Assembly (NCBI GenBank): GCA_026990595.1
Contig: JALXCZ010000052.1
Coordinates: 30,738-94,737, forward strand
Length of the DNA: 64,000 nucleotides
Direction of reading: 5' to 3'
From: Sulfurovum sp.
Lineage (GTDB): Bacteria; Campylobacterota; Campylobacteria; Campylobacterales; Sulfurovaceae
Below are positions 38,930-49,659 of the stretch, piece by piece. Numbering within the stretch: position 1 is the first letter of the stretch; each line of letters starts with the position of its first letter. The notes beneath the pieces are model-generated. The model saw only the letters and a program-made list of their open reading frames with translations. It did not search any database and had not been told where the DNA came from. The position numbers and the translations under genes are program-made.

Positions 38930-38945
38930 CAAGGCAAAAGCCTTG
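38930..38945. terminator. hairpin CAAGGC-AAAA-GCCTTG downstream of rplQ
   Basis: Perfect 6-bp stem 3' of rplQ; no clear T-tract, so terminator role is uncertain. Confidence 0.4.
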
Positions 38946-38973
38946 AAATACAGGGGTTGCAGATGCAAATGAA

Positions 38974-39324
38974 TTAGATTAATTCAATAATTGCCATAGG
39001 TGCTGCATCACCTTTTCTCATACGTGTTTTAATGATACGCGTGTATCCACCGTTTCTGTCTGCATACTTTGGTGCAATTTCATTCACAATAGTATTTGTA
39101 ATCTCTTTGTGTTGTAGCATTGCAAAAATAGCTCTGTGTGCATTGAAATCACCAGTAGAAGCTTTTGTTATAAGCTTTTCATAGTAAGATCTAAGCTCTT
39201 TAGCTTTTGGTAATGTCGTCTCGATTCTACCCTCTTTTGTCAAAGCAATAGAAAGGTTTTTAAGAAGCGCTGCTCTGTGAGAAGACGTTCTGTTTAATTT
39301 ACGGTAACCATGCTTATGTCTCAT
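38974..39324 (-). CDS. rplQ: 50S ribosomal protein L17
   Basis: [24 protein letters not shown]. Confidence 0.97.
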   Translation of the reverse strand: MRHKHGYRKLNRTSSHRAALLKNLSIALTKEGRIETTLPKAKELRSYYEKLITKASTGDFNAHRAIFAMLQHKEITNTIVNEIAPKYADRNGGYTRIIKTRMRKGDAAPMAIIELI

Positions 39325-39354
39325 GTTCGTCCTTTTACATTAAAACCTAAAGCT

Positions 39355-40356
39355 TTATGCTTTAAGTTGTTCTATTTTCTTTACAAGATTTGCTCTTGTA
39401 ACATCTGCGAGTTCAAAATCAGAACCAAATCCGTGTTCAACAAGACACTCATTAATCTCATCAAGAGATTTTTTACCAAGATTCTTGATATTTTTGATCT
39501 CATTTTCACTCATCAGCACCAATTCACCAAGGAATTTCATCCCCGCTCTGTCAAGTGAGTTGAATGATCTGGCACTAAGCCCCAAACTGTCTACAGTTTG
39601 CAAGAAAGGTTTGAGCTCGCTGTCATCACTGTTTCTTTTTACTGGTGTCGCAGAGATATCTACATCAAGTACACCGTTAAAAACAGAAAGTTGCTTATTC
39701 ATCACTTCCAATGCATTTGTAAATGCTTCAACCGGACCAATCTGAGCATCTGTTTCAATGTCAAATGTAATCTTCTCAAAGTTTGGATTGTCTTCAACAA
39801 GAACCGGTTCAATCTTATAATTCGCTTTTCGTACCGGAGTAAAGAAAGCATCTAGTGCGATTGAATCTGCTGCCACCTCATCTCTAAGATCTTCACTCGG
39901 TACATAACCGATCCCTTTTGAAATCACAACAGTAAAGTTGAGTTCTGCATCTTCATTAAGTGTTGCAAGAGGGATATCTCCGTTTACAACTTCAATCTGA
40001 TCATTATTAAGATCTTGTGCTGTTACCTCTTTATGTCCGGAGAAACTGTATTTAAGTTCTACCTTGTCACTCTCATCTTTAATCTTAAAACGAATATTCT
40101 TAAGATTGATGATAAATACAGCAACATCTTCATGCATACCTCTAACATTATCAAACTCATGTGCAGCACCTTCAATCTTTACAGAAATTGGTGCGTATCC
40201 TATAGAAGATCCTAAAATAAGTCTTCTCAGGGGATGTGCAAGCGTAACAGCATAACCGCTCTCAAAAGGATAAGCAATGATCTCAGCACGGTTTGCGCTG
40301 ATCTCGTTCACTGCTACCTCTGTCGGCATAAATGGTGCAACTTTAATTTTTCTCAT
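39355..40356 (-). CDS. rpoA: RNA polymerase alpha subunit
   Basis: GYAVTLAHPLRRLILGSSIG; C-terminal LGKKSLDEINECL. Confidence 0.97.
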   Translation of the reverse strand: MRKIKVAPFMPTEVAVNEISANRAEIIAYPFESGYAVTLAHPLRRLILGSSIGYAPISVKIEGAAHEFDNVRGMHEDVAVFIINLKNIRFKIKDESDKVELKYSFSGHKEVTAQDLNNDQIEVVNGDIPLATLNEDAELNFTVVISKGIGYVPSEDLRDEVAADSIALDAFFTPVRKANYKIEPVLVEDNPNFEKITFDIETDAQIGPVEAFTNALEVMNKQLSVFNGVLDVDISATPVKRNSDDSELKPFLQTVDSLGLSARSFNSLDRAGMKFLGELVLMSENEIKNIKNLGKKSLDEINECLVEHGFGSDFELADVTRANLVKKIEQLKA

Positions 40357-40377
40357 TAACTAGCCTTTACTTATGTA

Positions 40378-41004
40378 TTATTTAGAGTAAAGCTCGACGA
40401 TTAGACGCTCTTCAACTGGGATTGCGATTTCTTCTCTTTCTGGAATTCTAGTGAATAATCCGAAAAGTTTTTCTTTATCCATATCAACCCATTCAACCAT
40501 ACCGGTCTGGTTAGTCAATTCGATTGCTCTAAGGATCTGAGGGTTCGTTTTACTTTTTTCTCTAATCTCGATCTTTTGACCTGCTTTTACTCTGTATGAA
40601 GGAATATCTACTCTCTTTCCGTCAACAAGTACATGTCCGTGATTTACAAATTGTCTGGCAGATGCTCTAGTCGTCGCGAAACCCATTCTGTATACTACGT
40701 TGTCAAGTCTTTGCTCAAGAAGTTGAATAAGGATAGCACCGGTATTCCCCTCTTTTGAGTTTGCTTCTTTATATAGTGCTCTAAATTGTTTTTCAGAAAC
40801 ACCATACATGAACTTCGCTTTTTGCTTCTCTTGAAGTTGAAGACCGTATTCACTGATCTTTGTTCTTCTTTGTCCATGTTGTCCTGGAGCATATGGTCTT
40901 TTTTCCAATGCAGATTTACCGGCAAGTCTTCTCTCACCTTTTAATCCAAGATCAACGCCAAGTCTTCTTTCTAGTCTTTCAACTGGACCTCTATATCTTG
41001 CCAT
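40378..41004 (-). CDS. rpsD: 30S ribosomal protein S4
   Basis: [37 protein letters not shown]. Confidence 0.97.
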   Translation of the reverse strand: MARYRGPVERLERRLGVDLGLKGERRLAGKSALEKRPYAPGQHGQRRTKISEYGLQLQEKQKAKFMYGVSEKQFRALYKEANSKEGNTGAILIQLLEQRLDNVVYRMGFATTRASARQFVNHGHVLVDGKRVDIPSYRVKAGQKIEIREKSKTNPQILRAIELTNQTGMVEWVDMDKEKLFGLFTRIPEREEIAIPVEERLIVELYSK

Positions 41005-41006
41005 GC

Positions 41007-41381
41007 TTATACCCTTCTCTTCTTAGGTGGTCTACAACCATTATGTGGTAGTGGTGTAATATCTTTAAGGAATGATACAGTGATACCTTCTGTAGCACCG
41101 ATCGCTTTTACTGCTGTATCTCTACCGGAACCAGGGCCTTGAACTTTAATCCCTACTTCTTTAATACCATTCTCTTTTGCTTTTGTCATAGCATCTGCTA
41201 CTGCTTCAGCAGCAGCAAACGGTGTTGACTTCTTAGAACCTTTAAATCCTAGTGCTCCGGCAGAACTCCAAGAGATAACATTTCCCATCTCATCTGTTAC
41301 TGTAATGACAGTATTGTTAAATGTTGCAGCAACGTACACTACACCTTTAGCAATACTCTTTTTTACTTTTTTCTTAGCCAT
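41007..41381 (-). CDS. rpsK: 30S ribosomal protein S11
   Basis: [31 protein letters not shown]. Confidence 0.97.
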   Translation of the reverse strand: MAKKKVKKSIAKGVVYVAATFNNTVITVTDEMGNVISWSSAGALGFKGSKKSTPFAAAEAVADAMTKAKENGIKEVGIKVQGPGSGRDTAVKAIGATEGITVSFLKDITPLPHNGCRPPKKRRV

Positions 41382-41394
41382 ATTTTGCTACTCC

Positions 41395-41757
41395 TTACGC
41401 TGCGCCGACAGTCTTACGCTTACCTTTTCTAGTACGCGCATTTGTCTTTGTTTTTTGTCCACGACAAGGTAAACCTCTTCTGTGTCTTAGACCTCTATAT
41501 GAACCAAGATCCATCAATGCTTTAATGTCAAGTGTTACTTTCTTACGAAGATCACCTTCAACCATTACATTATCTTGAATATCATTACGAATTACTGCTG
41601 CTTCTGCATCAGTTAGTTCATGAACTCTTTTATTATAGTCTATACCTGTTCTGTCAAGAATTTTTCTTGACGTTGTAAGACCTATACCATAAATGTAAGT
41701 AAGTGCATACTCCATTCTCTTTTTCTTTGGTAAATCAACACCTGCAATACGTGCCAT
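41395..41757 (-). CDS. rpsM: 30S ribosomal protein S13
   Basis: [40 protein letters not shown]. Confidence 0.97.
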   Translation of the reverse strand: MARIAGVDLPKKKRMEYALTYIYGIGLTTSRKILDRTGIDYNKRVHELTDAEAAVIRNDIQDNVMVEGDLRKKVTLDIKALMDLGSYRGLRHRRGLPCRGQKTKTNARTRKGKRKTVGAA

Positions 41758-41759
41758 GT

Positions 41760-41873
41760 TTATCCTTGTCTCTGTTTATGTTTTGGATTTTTACAAATCA
41801 CGCGTACGATACCCTTGCGTTTAATGATTTTACAATCATCACACATTTTCTTTACTGATGGTCTAACCTTCAT
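41760..41873 (-). CDS. rpmJ: 50S ribosomal protein L36
   Basis: Translated directly: [37 protein letters not shown]; below ORF-track cutoff. Confidence 0.96.
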   Translation of the reverse strand: MKVRPSVKKMCDDCKIIKRKGIVRVICKNPKHKQRQG

Positions 41874-41884
41874 GTGGCTGTCCT

Positions 41885-42127
41885 TTTAATATATACGCAT
41901 ATGGAGCAAAAGCCCCACACACTACGCTGACGCTATGTCACCTTCAGCAGGTGGCTCACGCGACTAGTCGCTTGAAAATTATTTTGAACTTTACATTCAT
42001 ACACCTAGGTATTTCTACCTTTATTTTGCGTGGATAGATGAAGTTTCACTATCCAACCCTTGAGTAATCGGTGCGAATTAATCAAAGATTCTTCGCGCAG
42101 TTTCCTAAAGCCTAATAGTTTTAGGGA
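41885..42127 (-). ncRNA. candidate structured 5' leader RNA of the rpmJ-rpsM-rpsK-rpsD-rpoA-rplQ operon
   Basis: TATAAT at 42133-42138 (minus), then about 250 nt with at least six local hairpins and no long ORF before rpmJ. Confidence 0.5.
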
Positions 42128-42132
42128 GGAGG

Positions 42133-42138
42133 ATTATA
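42133..42138 (-). promoter_or_regulatory. candidate -10 box for the rpmJ/alpha operon
   Basis: TATAAT in GGTATAATCC, AT-rich upstream. Confidence 0.5.
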
Positions 42139-42230
42139 CCGAAATATTTATTAATTTTTTCTTATATAAAGTTTAAGGTGAGAAAATATGGGGAATGCTG
42201 TCTCTTGACGTCCATAATTAGAATGGATTT

Positions 42231-42255
42231 GGTGCTGTGCATTACAGCACCCTAC
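42231..42255 (-). repeat. REP type I variant
   Basis: GGTGCTGT-gcatt-ACAGCACC-CTAC; compensatory T-A to C-G pair versus other copies; 2 nt after infA stop. Confidence 0.72.
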
Positions 42256-42257
42256 CC

Positions 42258-42476
42258 TTATTTGTATCTAAAAGTAATACGACCTTTATCAAGACTGTAT
42301 GGAGTAAGTTCAACTTTTACAGTATCTCCCGGAAGAATCTTAATATAGTGCATACGCATTTTACCTGCAATATGACAAAGTACAATATGCCCGTTGTCAA
42401 GTTCTACTCTAAATGTTGCATTTGGTAATGCTTCAACTACTTTACCGTCAATCTCAATTACATCATCTTTAGCCAT
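42258..42476 (-). CDS. infA: translation initiation factor IF-1
   Basis: [51 protein letters not shown]. Confidence 0.97.
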   Translation of the reverse strand: MAKDDVIEIDGKVVEALPNATFRVELDNGHIVLCHIAGKMRMHYIKILPGDTVKVELTPYSLDKGRITFRYK

Positions 42477-42540
42477 GTATCTGTTCCTTTATGAATTTAA
42501 TACGTATGTATATTTAACTTTTGTGTTCAAATCGTGAAGC

Positions 42541-43296
42541 CTAAGCCTCAGTCAAAATAACGGCCTTCCCGTCTACAATAGCAACTTGGTGTTCATAGTG
42601 TGCAGTTCTTAATTGATCGTCACTAATAACTGACCATTGATCCTCAAGCAGTACAGGGTGTCCACTCTTTTGACATACCATAGGCTCCAAACAAAAGACC
42701 ATACCATTTTTGATTTTAGGTCCTTGATTTGGCTTACCTTCAAGATAGTTGGGGATATTGGGTTCATCATGTGGTTTCGTTCCAATACCATGACCACAAT
42801 AATCGCGCAACGGTACAAATCCTGCTTCTGTAATATAGTCTTCAAGAATTTTAGTCAACTCTTTAAAACGCATACCGGGCTTTATCACCTCAATAGCATG
42901 GTAAAGTGCCCCTTTAGAGCAGCTTATCAATGCTTCGTCTTCAGGCGATATTTTACCTACAGCCATTGTAATTGCTGCATCCCCAAAATAACCATCTAGT
43001 TTTGTACCGATGTCCAGACCTAGAATATCACCCTCTTTTACGACAGTTTCATCTGGGACACCATGAATACAGACTTCATTAAGTGAGGTACACACTGAAC
43101 CGGTAAATCCGTAAAGTCCTTTAAATGATGGTACTGCACCGTGGTCACGGATATAGGCTTCACCTAATGCATCGATCTCAGAAAGTGTCATACCTGGTTT
43201 AACAAGATTTTGAAGATACTTGAGTGTCTTTCCAACAATCTCGCCAGCTGCTGCCAGCTTAGCGATTTCATCTGGTTTTCTAATAGCAATAGCCAT
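42541..43296 (-). CDS. map: methionine aminopeptidase
   Basis: NEVCIHGVPDETVVKEGDILGLDIGTKLDGYFGDAAIT, CGHGIGTKPHDEPNIPNY. Confidence 0.96.
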   Translation of the reverse strand: MAIAIRKPDEIAKLAAAGEIVGKTLKYLQNLVKPGMTLSEIDALGEAYIRDHGAVPSFKGLYGFTGSVCTSLNEVCIHGVPDETVVKEGDILGLDIGTKLDGYFGDAAITMAVGKISPEDEALISCSKGALYHAIEVIKPGMRFKELTKILEDYITEAGFVPLRDYCGHGIGTKPHDEPNIPNYLEGKPNQGPKIKNGMVFCLEPMVCQKSGHPVLLEDQWSVISDDQLRTAHYEHQVAIVDGKAVILTEA

Positions 43297-44558
43297 TATA
43301 GACCTACATTACCTAAAGTATCGTATTGGTTCATAGTTCTTTGTGCCTCTATTTTTCTCATCGTATCAAGCGCTACCTGCACGATGATCAGTACAGAGAC
43401 GCCTCCGAAGTAGAAACTCGCACCGATACCGGAGATCAATGCAAATGGGACAGTTGCGATAATAGCTAGATAGATTGCACCTGATCCTGTTAACCTACTG
43501 GCAACTTCATTCAAGAACTCCTTAGTATGCTCACCGGGTCTTACTCCCGGGATAAAGCCACCCTGTCTTTTAAGGTTGTCTGCAATATCCTTTGCATTAA
43601 AAGCAATAGAAGCATAAAAAAATGCAAAAAAGATAATGAGGATGAATGTAGCCAAACTAAATACCAATCCACCTGGAGACAATGTATCTGCTATTGCCAT
43701 AACCACAGGATTAGTACTTGTTTTAAGTACAGTCAGAGGGAACATTAAAACTGCCGAAGCAAAGATAGGAGGAATAACTCCTGAAAGATTCACTTTAACA
43801 GGGATATAGTTCATAACTCTCTTTGTTTGATTCTGCATGATCGTTTTTCTTGAATATGAGATAGGTACTCTTCTCTCTCCAAGTTCTACATAAATAATTG
43901 TCAGGATCGTAATAAGTATAATTGCCAAAATAGCCAAAACTACCAGGAAATTCATCTCTCCTGCATTCACTGCTCTGATCGTATTACCAATAGCAGAGGG
44001 TAATCGGGAAACAATCCCGGCAAAGATGATCAAAGAAATACCGTTACCAATACCTTTTTGTGTGATTTGTTCACCGATCCACATCAACAACATAGTTCCT
44101 GTCAACATAGAGAATGTTGCCAAAACAGTAAATGTCATAGGGTCAATCGTCACTGCACTTTCACCTGCACGTCCGGTCATACTTTGAAGTCCCATAGAGA
44201 CACCAATAGCCTGTACTACAGTAATGAAAATAGTAAAATAACGAATGATCTGCATATATTTTTGCATACCGTCACGCTCTTTTTTCATTTGTCCTAAACC
44301 GGGAAAAGTTGCTGCAAGAAGTTCCATAACGATGGAGGCAGTAATGTAAGGCATAATACCCAAGGAGATAATACTCAATCGTGAAACAGCGCCACCACTG
44401 AACATATTTAACATTCCCAAACCATTGTTTGAGTTGCTATCAAAGAACTCTTTGATAACAGCCAAATCAACACCTGGTGTAGGAACATAAGCTAAAACTC
44501 TGTACGCAAATAGAAATCCTAAAGTAATTAGGATTTTTTGAGTTAAAGCGTTACTCAT
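43296..44558 (-). CDS. secY: preprotein translocase SecY
   Basis: ISLGIMPYITASIVMELL; GIGNGISLIIFAGI; RPGEHTKEFL. Confidence 0.97.
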   Translation of the reverse strand: MSNALTQKILITLGFLFAYRVLAYVPTPGVDLAVIKEFFDSNSNNGLGMLNMFSGGAVSRLSIISLGIMPYITASIVMELLAATFPGLGQMKKERDGMQKYMQIIRYFTIFITVVQAIGVSMGLQSMTGRAGESAVTIDPMTFTVLATFSMLTGTMLLMWIGEQITQKGIGNGISLIIFAGIVSRLPSAIGNTIRAVNAGEMNFLVVLAILAIILITILTIIYVELGERRVPISYSRKTIMQNQTKRVMNYIPVKVNLSGVIPPIFASAVLMFPLTVLKTSTNPVVMAIADTLSPGGLVFSLATFILIIFFAFFYASIAFNAKDIADNLKRQGGFIPGVRPGEHTKEFLNEVASRLTGSGAIYLAIIATVPFALISGIGASFYFGGVSVLIIVQVALDTMRKIEAQRTMNQYDTLGNVGL

Positions 44559-44559
44559 C

Positions 44560-44958
44560 TTATTTTCCGCTTGTTGTTACAGCTTCATCTTTGATCTTAG
44601 ATGCAAGTGCTTTAGCTGATGCACCGATCAACTTCACTTTTTTTACTGTTTTCTGCAATTTATGAACAGATGCAATACTCTCAAGAGTAATTTCATCAAG
44701 CTCAGCGATTGCTTTGATCTTTTCTACATTGATCACATACGGTTTCTCAATTTTAGAAGTGAAACCGATCTTAGGTAATCTTCTGTAAAGTGGCATTTGT
44801 CCACCTTCGAAACCTCTTTTTCTGCTGTAACCAGATCTAGCTTTTTGACCTTTGTTACCGCGTCCAGCCGTCTTACCTGTTCCTGAACCTTGACCACGAC
44901 CAACTCTTTTTCTATTCTTCGTTGATCCTGGTGCCGGTTGTAAATTATGTAAACCCAT
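44560..44958 (-). CDS. rplO: 50S ribosomal protein L15
   Basis: [41 protein letters not shown]. Confidence 0.97.
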   Translation of the reverse strand: MGLHNLQPAPGSTKNRKRVGRGQGSGTGKTAGRGNKGQKARSGYSRKRGFEGGQMPLYRRLPKIGFTSKIEKPYVINVEKIKAIAELDEITLESIASVHKLQKTVKKVKLIGASAKALASKIKDEAVTTSGK

Positions 44959-44968
44959 ACTTTACCCC

Positions 44969-45430
44969 TTACGCTTTGATTCTAGTAAGTGCTTGAATTG
45001 TTGCTCTTACCAGGTTATTTGGGTTGTTAGAACCGATTGATTTGCTGAGAACATCTTGGATGCCTGCAAGCTCAAGTACTGGTCTGGCAGCACCACCGGC
45101 GATAACACCTGTACCCTCAGATGCCGGTCTAAGAACAATTCTACTTGCATTGAACTTGTGTTCAATATCATGTGCAATTGTTGTTCCCTTGATATTTACT
45201 TTTACAAGGTTTTTATGCGCATCATCTACCGCTTTTTTAATCGCATCAGGCACTTCTTTGGCTTTACCAAATCCGTATCCTACAGTACCTTTTTTGTCAC
45301 CAATAACGACAAGTGCGGTAAATCTGAATCTTCTACCACCTTTTACAACTTTGGTAACACGCCCGATATTAACGATTACTTCTTCAAATTCTTTTTCAAT
45401 TTCTTCATTATGATTATTGTTTTGCATCAT
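44969..45430 (-). CDS. rpsE: 30S ribosomal protein S5
   Basis: [32 protein letters not shown]. Confidence 0.97.
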   Translation of the reverse strand: MMQNNNHNEEIEKEFEEVIVNIGRVTKVVKGGRRFRFTALVVIGDKKGTVGYGFGKAKEVPDAIKKAVDDAHKNLVKVNIKGTTIAHDIEHKFNASRIVLRPASEGTGVIAGGAARPVLELAGIQDVLSKSIGSNNPNNLVRATIQALTRIKA

Positions 45431-45436
45431 GCTTCC

Positions 45437-45793
45437 TTAAAACTTGATTCCGGCTTCTCTAAGTGCATCAGCAAATGACGCAACAACACCGTGGTAAAGG
45501 TAACCATTTCTGTCGAAAACAACATTCTCAATGTTTTTAGAAGCAAGATTTTTAGCCATCTCAGCAGCTACTTTTTTCACATCTTCCTGGTTAGATTTTA
45601 AACCAAGTTTTCTACCATCTACAGAAGCCAATGTAACACCGGTAGTGTCATTGATCGCTTGAGCATAGAAATATTTGTTAGACTTGTAAACAGACAATCT
45701 AGGAAGAGTATCTGTACCGAAGACCTTACCTCTCACCCTCGCTTTTCTTTGAGCGCGAAGTTTATTTTTTCTTTTTTGAATACTTTTTAACAT
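45437..45793 (-). CDS. rplR: 50S ribosomal protein L18
   Basis: RLSVYKSNKYFYAQAIND; FDRNGYLYHGVVASFADALREAG. Confidence 0.96.
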   Translation of the reverse strand: MLKSIQKRKNKLRAQRKARVRGKVFGTDTLPRLSVYKSNKYFYAQAINDTTGVTLASVDGRKLGLKSNQEDVKKVAAEMAKNLASKNIENVVFDRNGYLYHGVVASFADALREAGIKF

Positions 45794-45804
45794 ACTATCG
45801 CCCC

Positions 45805-46341
45805 TTACTTACCAGCTGCTTTACCAGCTTTTCTGATGATCACTTCATCTGTGTACTTCACACCTTTGCCTTTGTATGGCTCTGGCGGTCTGAATGCTCT
45901 GATCTCTGCTGCAGCTTGACCAACTGCCTGCTTATCGCTACCGTTGATTGTAATGACATTCTTATCAACCTTAATTTCAAGTCCCTCAGGAATATCAAAA
46001 TTGACATCATGAGAGAAACCAAGTTGAAGATTCAATACTTTACCCTGAACAGATGCTCTGTAACCTACACCGTTAATCTCTAAAGATTTCGTAAAACCTT
46101 TATCTAGACCAATGATAATATTGTTGAAAAGTGCTCTGTATGTTCCCCAGAACGCTGCGTCCTGCTTTTCATCACCTTTTCTTTCAAAAGTTACTTCTGA
46201 ACCATCAATACTGATTCCGACTCTACCATGTGTTTCAAGTCTTTTTTCAAGATTGCCTTTTTTAGCCACGAGAGTCGTACCGTCGAGTGATACATCAATA
46301 CCGCTTGCGACAGTTACTGGTCTTTTTCCTATTCTTGACAT
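45805..46341 (-). CDS. rplF: 50S ribosomal protein L6
   Basis: [24 protein letters not shown]. Confidence 0.97.
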   Translation of the reverse strand: MSRIGKRPVTVASGIDVSLDGTTLVAKKGNLEKRLETHGRVGISIDGSEVTFERKGDEKQDAAFWGTYRALFNNIIIGLDKGFTKSLEINGVGYRASVQGKVLNLQLGFSHDVNFDIPEGLEIKVDKNVITINGSDKQAVGQAAAEIRAFRPPEPYKGKGVKYTDEVIIRKAGKAAGK

Positions 46342-46350
46342 CTTGTCTCC

Positions 46351-46746
46351 TTACCAAATACTACAGATTACTTCGCCACCGATTCCACGTTTAAACGCTT
46401 CGTCATTAGCAAGCACACCCTGGCTAGTTGAAACTACCAAAGTACCGTAACCATTTTTAAATGTTCTGATATCATCTTTACCTTGGTGAACACGTCTACC
46501 AGGCTTAGATATCTTTTTGATCTCATTAATCACGCTTTTTTCATTGTCGTCATATTTAAGAACCACTTTAATTGTTTTTTTATTTCCATCTTCTTTCACT
46601 TTGAAACTCTCAAGGTAACCTTTATCTACAAAAATAGATACAGTTGCTTCAATTGTTTTAGAGTGAAGAAGTGTTGTAACGTCTAGTCTTCTTTGCGCAG
46701 CATTTCTTATACGAGTAAGAGAATCTGCAATTATATCTGTCATCAT
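46351..46746 (-). CDS. rpsH: 30S ribosomal protein S8
   Basis: [30 protein letters not shown]. Confidence 0.97.
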   Translation of the reverse strand: MMTDIIADSLTRIRNAAQRRLDVTTLLHSKTIEATVSIFVDKGYLESFKVKEDGNKKTIKVVLKYDDNEKSVINEIKKISKPGRRVHQGKDDIRTFKNGYGTLVVSTSQGVLANDEAFKRGIGGEVICSIW

Positions 46747-46759
46747 CTTGTTCTTCTCC

Positions 46760-46945
46760 TTACCAGCTTGCTTTACGCATACCAGGGATCAATCCCTCGT
46801 TAGCCATTTTTCTTAAACACACACGGCAAAGACCGAAGTCTCTGTATACTGAGTGAGGTCTACCACAAATATTACATCTTGTATACGCCTGAGTTGAAAA
46901 TTTTGCTTTTCTCTTCTGCTTAGCGATCATTGATTTCTTAGCCAT
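46760..46945 (-). CDS. rpsN: 30S ribosomal protein S14 (zinc type)
   Basis: [28 protein letters not shown]. Confidence 0.96.
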   Translation of the reverse strand: MAKKSMIAKQKRKAKFSTQAYTRCNICGRPHSVYRDFGLCRVCLRKMANEGLIPGMRKASW

Positions 46946-47490
46946 TAGTTTCTCCCTTTAGCAAAAGGCATTCCCAGCTTCTCAAGAAGTGTAAATGCTT
47001 GTTTGTCATCTTCAGTACTTGTTACAATCGTAATGTTCATACCATGTGTTTTAATGATGTTGTCAAACTCAACTTCTGGGAACATTAGTTGCTCCTGAAG
47101 ACCGAAGTTATAGTTACCGCGTCCGTCAAAACCTTTTCTAGGGGTACCTCTAAAGTCTTTTACTCTTGGAAGTGCAATAGATACGAGTTTATCAAAGAAG
47201 TTATACATATTTGCACCTCTAAGTGTTACTCTAATCCCAGAAGGGGCACCTTCTCTTGCCTTAAATCCTGCAACAGATTTCTTAGCATTTACCACTACTG
47301 CCTTTTGACCAGCAATAAGTGAGATAGTATCTGTCATGTTTGCAATGAGCTTAGAGTCTTTCCCCTCTTCACCTGCACCCACAGAGATAACGATCTTTTC
47401 AAGCTTAGGTGTCTGCATCGGATTAGAAACTCCACACTCTTCACGTAGTGCAGGAACGATGTCATTGTACTTTTGCTTCATTCTACTCAT
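46945..47490 (-). CDS. rplE: 50S ribosomal protein L5
   Basis: [32 protein letters not shown]. Confidence 0.97.
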   Translation of the reverse strand: MSRMKQKYNDIVPALREECGVSNPMQTPKLEKIVISVGAGEEGKDSKLIANMTDTISLIAGQKAVVVNAKKSVAGFKAREGAPSGIRVTLRGANMYNFFDKLVSIALPRVKDFRGTPRKGFDGRGNYNFGLQEQLMFPEVEFDNIIKTHGMNITIVTSTEDDKQAFTLLEKLGMPFAKGRN

Positions 47491-47494
47491 AAGA

Positions 47495-47734
47495 TTATGC
47501 CTCTACTTTTTTTACATTGGAGATATGGATAGGCATTTCAACATTTGCAAATCCACCCTCTTTGTTCTGCTCGCTTGGTTTCACAGCTTTTTTAGCCATT
47601 TTACAACCTGCAACGATCACAGCATCTTTCTTAGTAAGAACCTGAATAACTTCTCCTGTCTTACCTTTATCATCACCAGCGATAACCATTACCTGATCAC
47701 CTTTTTTGATTTTGAATGTTTTCGCCATTACCAT
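47495..47734 (-). CDS. rplX: 50S ribosomal protein L24
   Basis: [25 protein letters not shown]. Confidence 0.96.
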   Translation of the reverse strand: MVMAKTFKIKKGDQVMVIAGDDKGKTGEVIQVLTKKDAVIVAGCKMAKKAVKPSEQNKEGGFANVEMPIHISNVKKVEA

Positions 47735-48096
47735 ACCTCCGGTGCAAGTGATACAATTTTCATGAATCCTGCATATCTTGTTTCACGACTTACTGGACCA
47801 AAGATGCGAGTACCTATTGGCTCTTTTTTGTCGTCAATGATCACTGCAGCATTGTCATCAAAACGAATAAGTGAACCATTTTCTCTTTGGATCTCTTTTT
47901 TAGTTCTAACAACAACCGCTTTAATAACCTTACCTTTTTTCACTTTACCAGTTGGGAGTGCCTTCTTTACAGAAGCTACGATAACGTCACCTACAGATGC
48001 ATATCTTCTCTTAGATCCACCAAGAACCTTGATACACATAATCTCTTTTGCACCAGAGTTGTCTGCTACATTTAATCTAGTAAAACCTTGGATCAT
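47728..48096 (-). CDS. rplN: 50S ribosomal protein L14
   Basis: [33 protein letters not shown]. Confidence 0.97.
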   Translation of the reverse strand: MIQGFTRLNVADNSGAKEIMCIKVLGGSKRRYASVGDVIVASVKKALPTGKVKKGKVIKAVVVRTKKEIQRENGSLIRFDDNAAVIIDDKKEPIGTRIFGPVSRETRYAGFMKIVSLAPEVW

Positions 48097-48344
48097 TACA
48101 CTTCTCCTCTCTTCACGATTTCAAGAAGTCTGAAACTTTTTGTTTTGGAAAGTGGTCTACATTCAACTGCAGTTACTGTATCTCCAACATTAATATCATT
48201 TTTCTCATCGTGAATAAGATATTTCTTAAATCTTTTTACTGTTTTGTGATATCTTGGGTGAAGTACACGTCTTTCAACCAATACAGTTGCAGTTTTGTCT
48301 CCGGCCTTTTTAATCACAGTACCTGTTATTTGTCTTTTTGGCAT
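48096..48344 (-). CDS. rpsQ: 30S ribosomal protein S17
   Basis: [31 protein letters not shown]. Confidence 0.97.
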   Translation of the reverse strand: MPKRQITGTVIKKAGDKTATVLVERRVLHPRYHKTVKRFKKYLIHDEKNDINVGDTVTAVECRPLSKTKSFRLLEIVKRGEV

Positions 48345-48354
48345 AAATGACCCC

Positions 48355-48546
48355 TTACTTCGATCTAGCAGCAGTGAGTGCTGTCTGGATTCTAGCGATA
48401 TCTTTTTTCGCTACTCTTAACTCAGAAGTGTTTGTTAATTGCATTGTCTTTTGCTTTGCATTTAACGTAAACAACTCAAGTTTCTTTTCTTTAAGCATTG
48501 CCTCAAGATCAGCAACGCTTTTATCTTTCAAATCAATATAGTTCAT
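48355..48546 (-). CDS. rpmC: 50S ribosomal protein L29
   Basis: 63 aa at the conserved position between L16 and S17; [15 protein letters not shown]. Confidence 0.94.
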   Translation of the reverse strand: MNYIDLKDKSVADLEAMLKEKKLELFTLNAKQKTMQLTNTSELRVAKKDIARIQTALTAARSK

Positions 48547-48958
48547 TGCTATCCTTTGTTGTAATGATTTTACACTTGAACGGCATTTTATGAATTGCTA
48601 GCGTCAAAGCTTCTCTTGCGAGATCTTCTTCAACACCTGCCATTTCAAAAATAACTCTTCCTGGCTTGATATTCATAACCCATTTATCAACAGCGCCTTT
48701 ACCTTTACCCATTCTTGTTTCAAGTGGCTTGGCAGTTAAAGGCTTATCTGGGAAAACCCTGATCCAAGTCTTACCTGTTCTGTTAATTTTTCTAGTCATA
48801 GTAATACGTGCTGCTTCGATCTGACGAGAATCAATTCTACCACCTTCAATGGCTTTGATCGCAATATCACCAAATTCGATCTTATTACCTCTGAAAGACT
48901 TACCGCGGTTACGCCCTTTTTGCTGCTTTCTCCATTTGGTTCTTTTAGGCATTAACAT
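48533..48958 (-). CDS. rplP: 50S ribosomal protein L16
   Basis: [23 protein letters not shown]. Confidence 0.97.
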   Translation of the reverse strand: MLMPKRTKWRKQQKGRNRGKSFRGNKIEFGDIAIKAIEGGRIDSRQIEAARITMTRKINRTGKTWIRVFPDKPLTAKPLETRMGKGKGAVDKWVMNIKPGRVIFEMAGVEEDLAREALTLAIHKMPFKCKIITTKDSNELY

Positions 48959-48960
48959 AG

Positions 48961-49659
48961 TTATTCACCTCTCTTTCTAGATGGTCTGCGACCACCTTTT
49001 TTCTCTTCTTTTGGCTCAGCTTGAATACCTTTTGCTAGTACTTCACCTTTGAAGATCCATACTTTGATTCCGATGATCCCATATGTAGTATGTGCTTCAG
49101 CAAAACCGTAATCGATTTTAGCTCTTAGTGTATGCAAAGGAACTCTTCCCTCTAGGTACCACTCTGTTCTAGCCATTTCAGCTCCACCAAGTCTACCTGA
49201 TACTGAAACTTTGATCCCTTTTGCACCTGATTTCAATGCTCCCTGGATCACTTTTTTCATCGCACGTCTAAAGGCAGTTCTTCTTTCAAGTTGTGTTGCA
49301 ACATTTTCAGCAGCAAGTTGACCTGAAGCTTGTGGACGCTTCTCTTCTTTAATATTGATCGCTACATCTTTACCAAGCATTTTGATAAGCGTTGCTTTCA
49401 ACTTTTCAATATCTGCACCTTTTTTTCCGATAATGATACCAGGTCTAGCAGTTACAATATTGATTCTTAATTTTTTAACTGTTCTTTCAATGATGATGTT
49501 AGAAACACCTGCATAGAAAAGTTCTTTTTTAAGGTATTTTCTGATCTTGTAATCTTCAGCAATAAAATCAGCTGTTCTTCCTTTTGCCGGAAACCATCTT
49601 GATTCCCAGTTTCTGTTGATTCCAAGTCTAAGACCTATAGGATTTACTTTTTGACCCAT
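48961..49659 (-). CDS. rpsC: 30S ribosomal protein S3
   Basis: [25 protein letters not shown]-domain [15 protein letters not shown]. Confidence 0.97.
   Translation of the reverse strand: MGQKVNPIGLRLGINRNWESRWFPAKGRTADFIAEDYKIRKYLKKELFYAGVSNIIIERTVKKLRINIVTARPGIIIGKKGADIEKLKATLIKMLGKDVAINIKEEKRPQASGQLAAENVATQLERRTAFRRAMKKVIQGALKSGAKGIKVSVSGRLGGAEMARTEWYLEGRVPLHTLRAKIDYGFAEAHTTYGIIGIKVWIFKGEVLAKGIQAEPKEEKKGGRRPSRKRGE

Noticed and set aside
41885-42127. tmRNA, RNase P RNA or 6S RNA
   Set aside because: No tag-peptide frame, no tRNA-like ends, none of the RNase P conserved stretches, and no 6S-like long hairpin evident by eye; kept as a candidate leader instead.
47336-48133. 265-aa plus-strand ORF antisense to rplE, rplX and rplN
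   Set aside because: Fully antisense to conserved ribosomal genes; no recognisable motif. Same reasoning for other antisense ORFs across 39300-53000.
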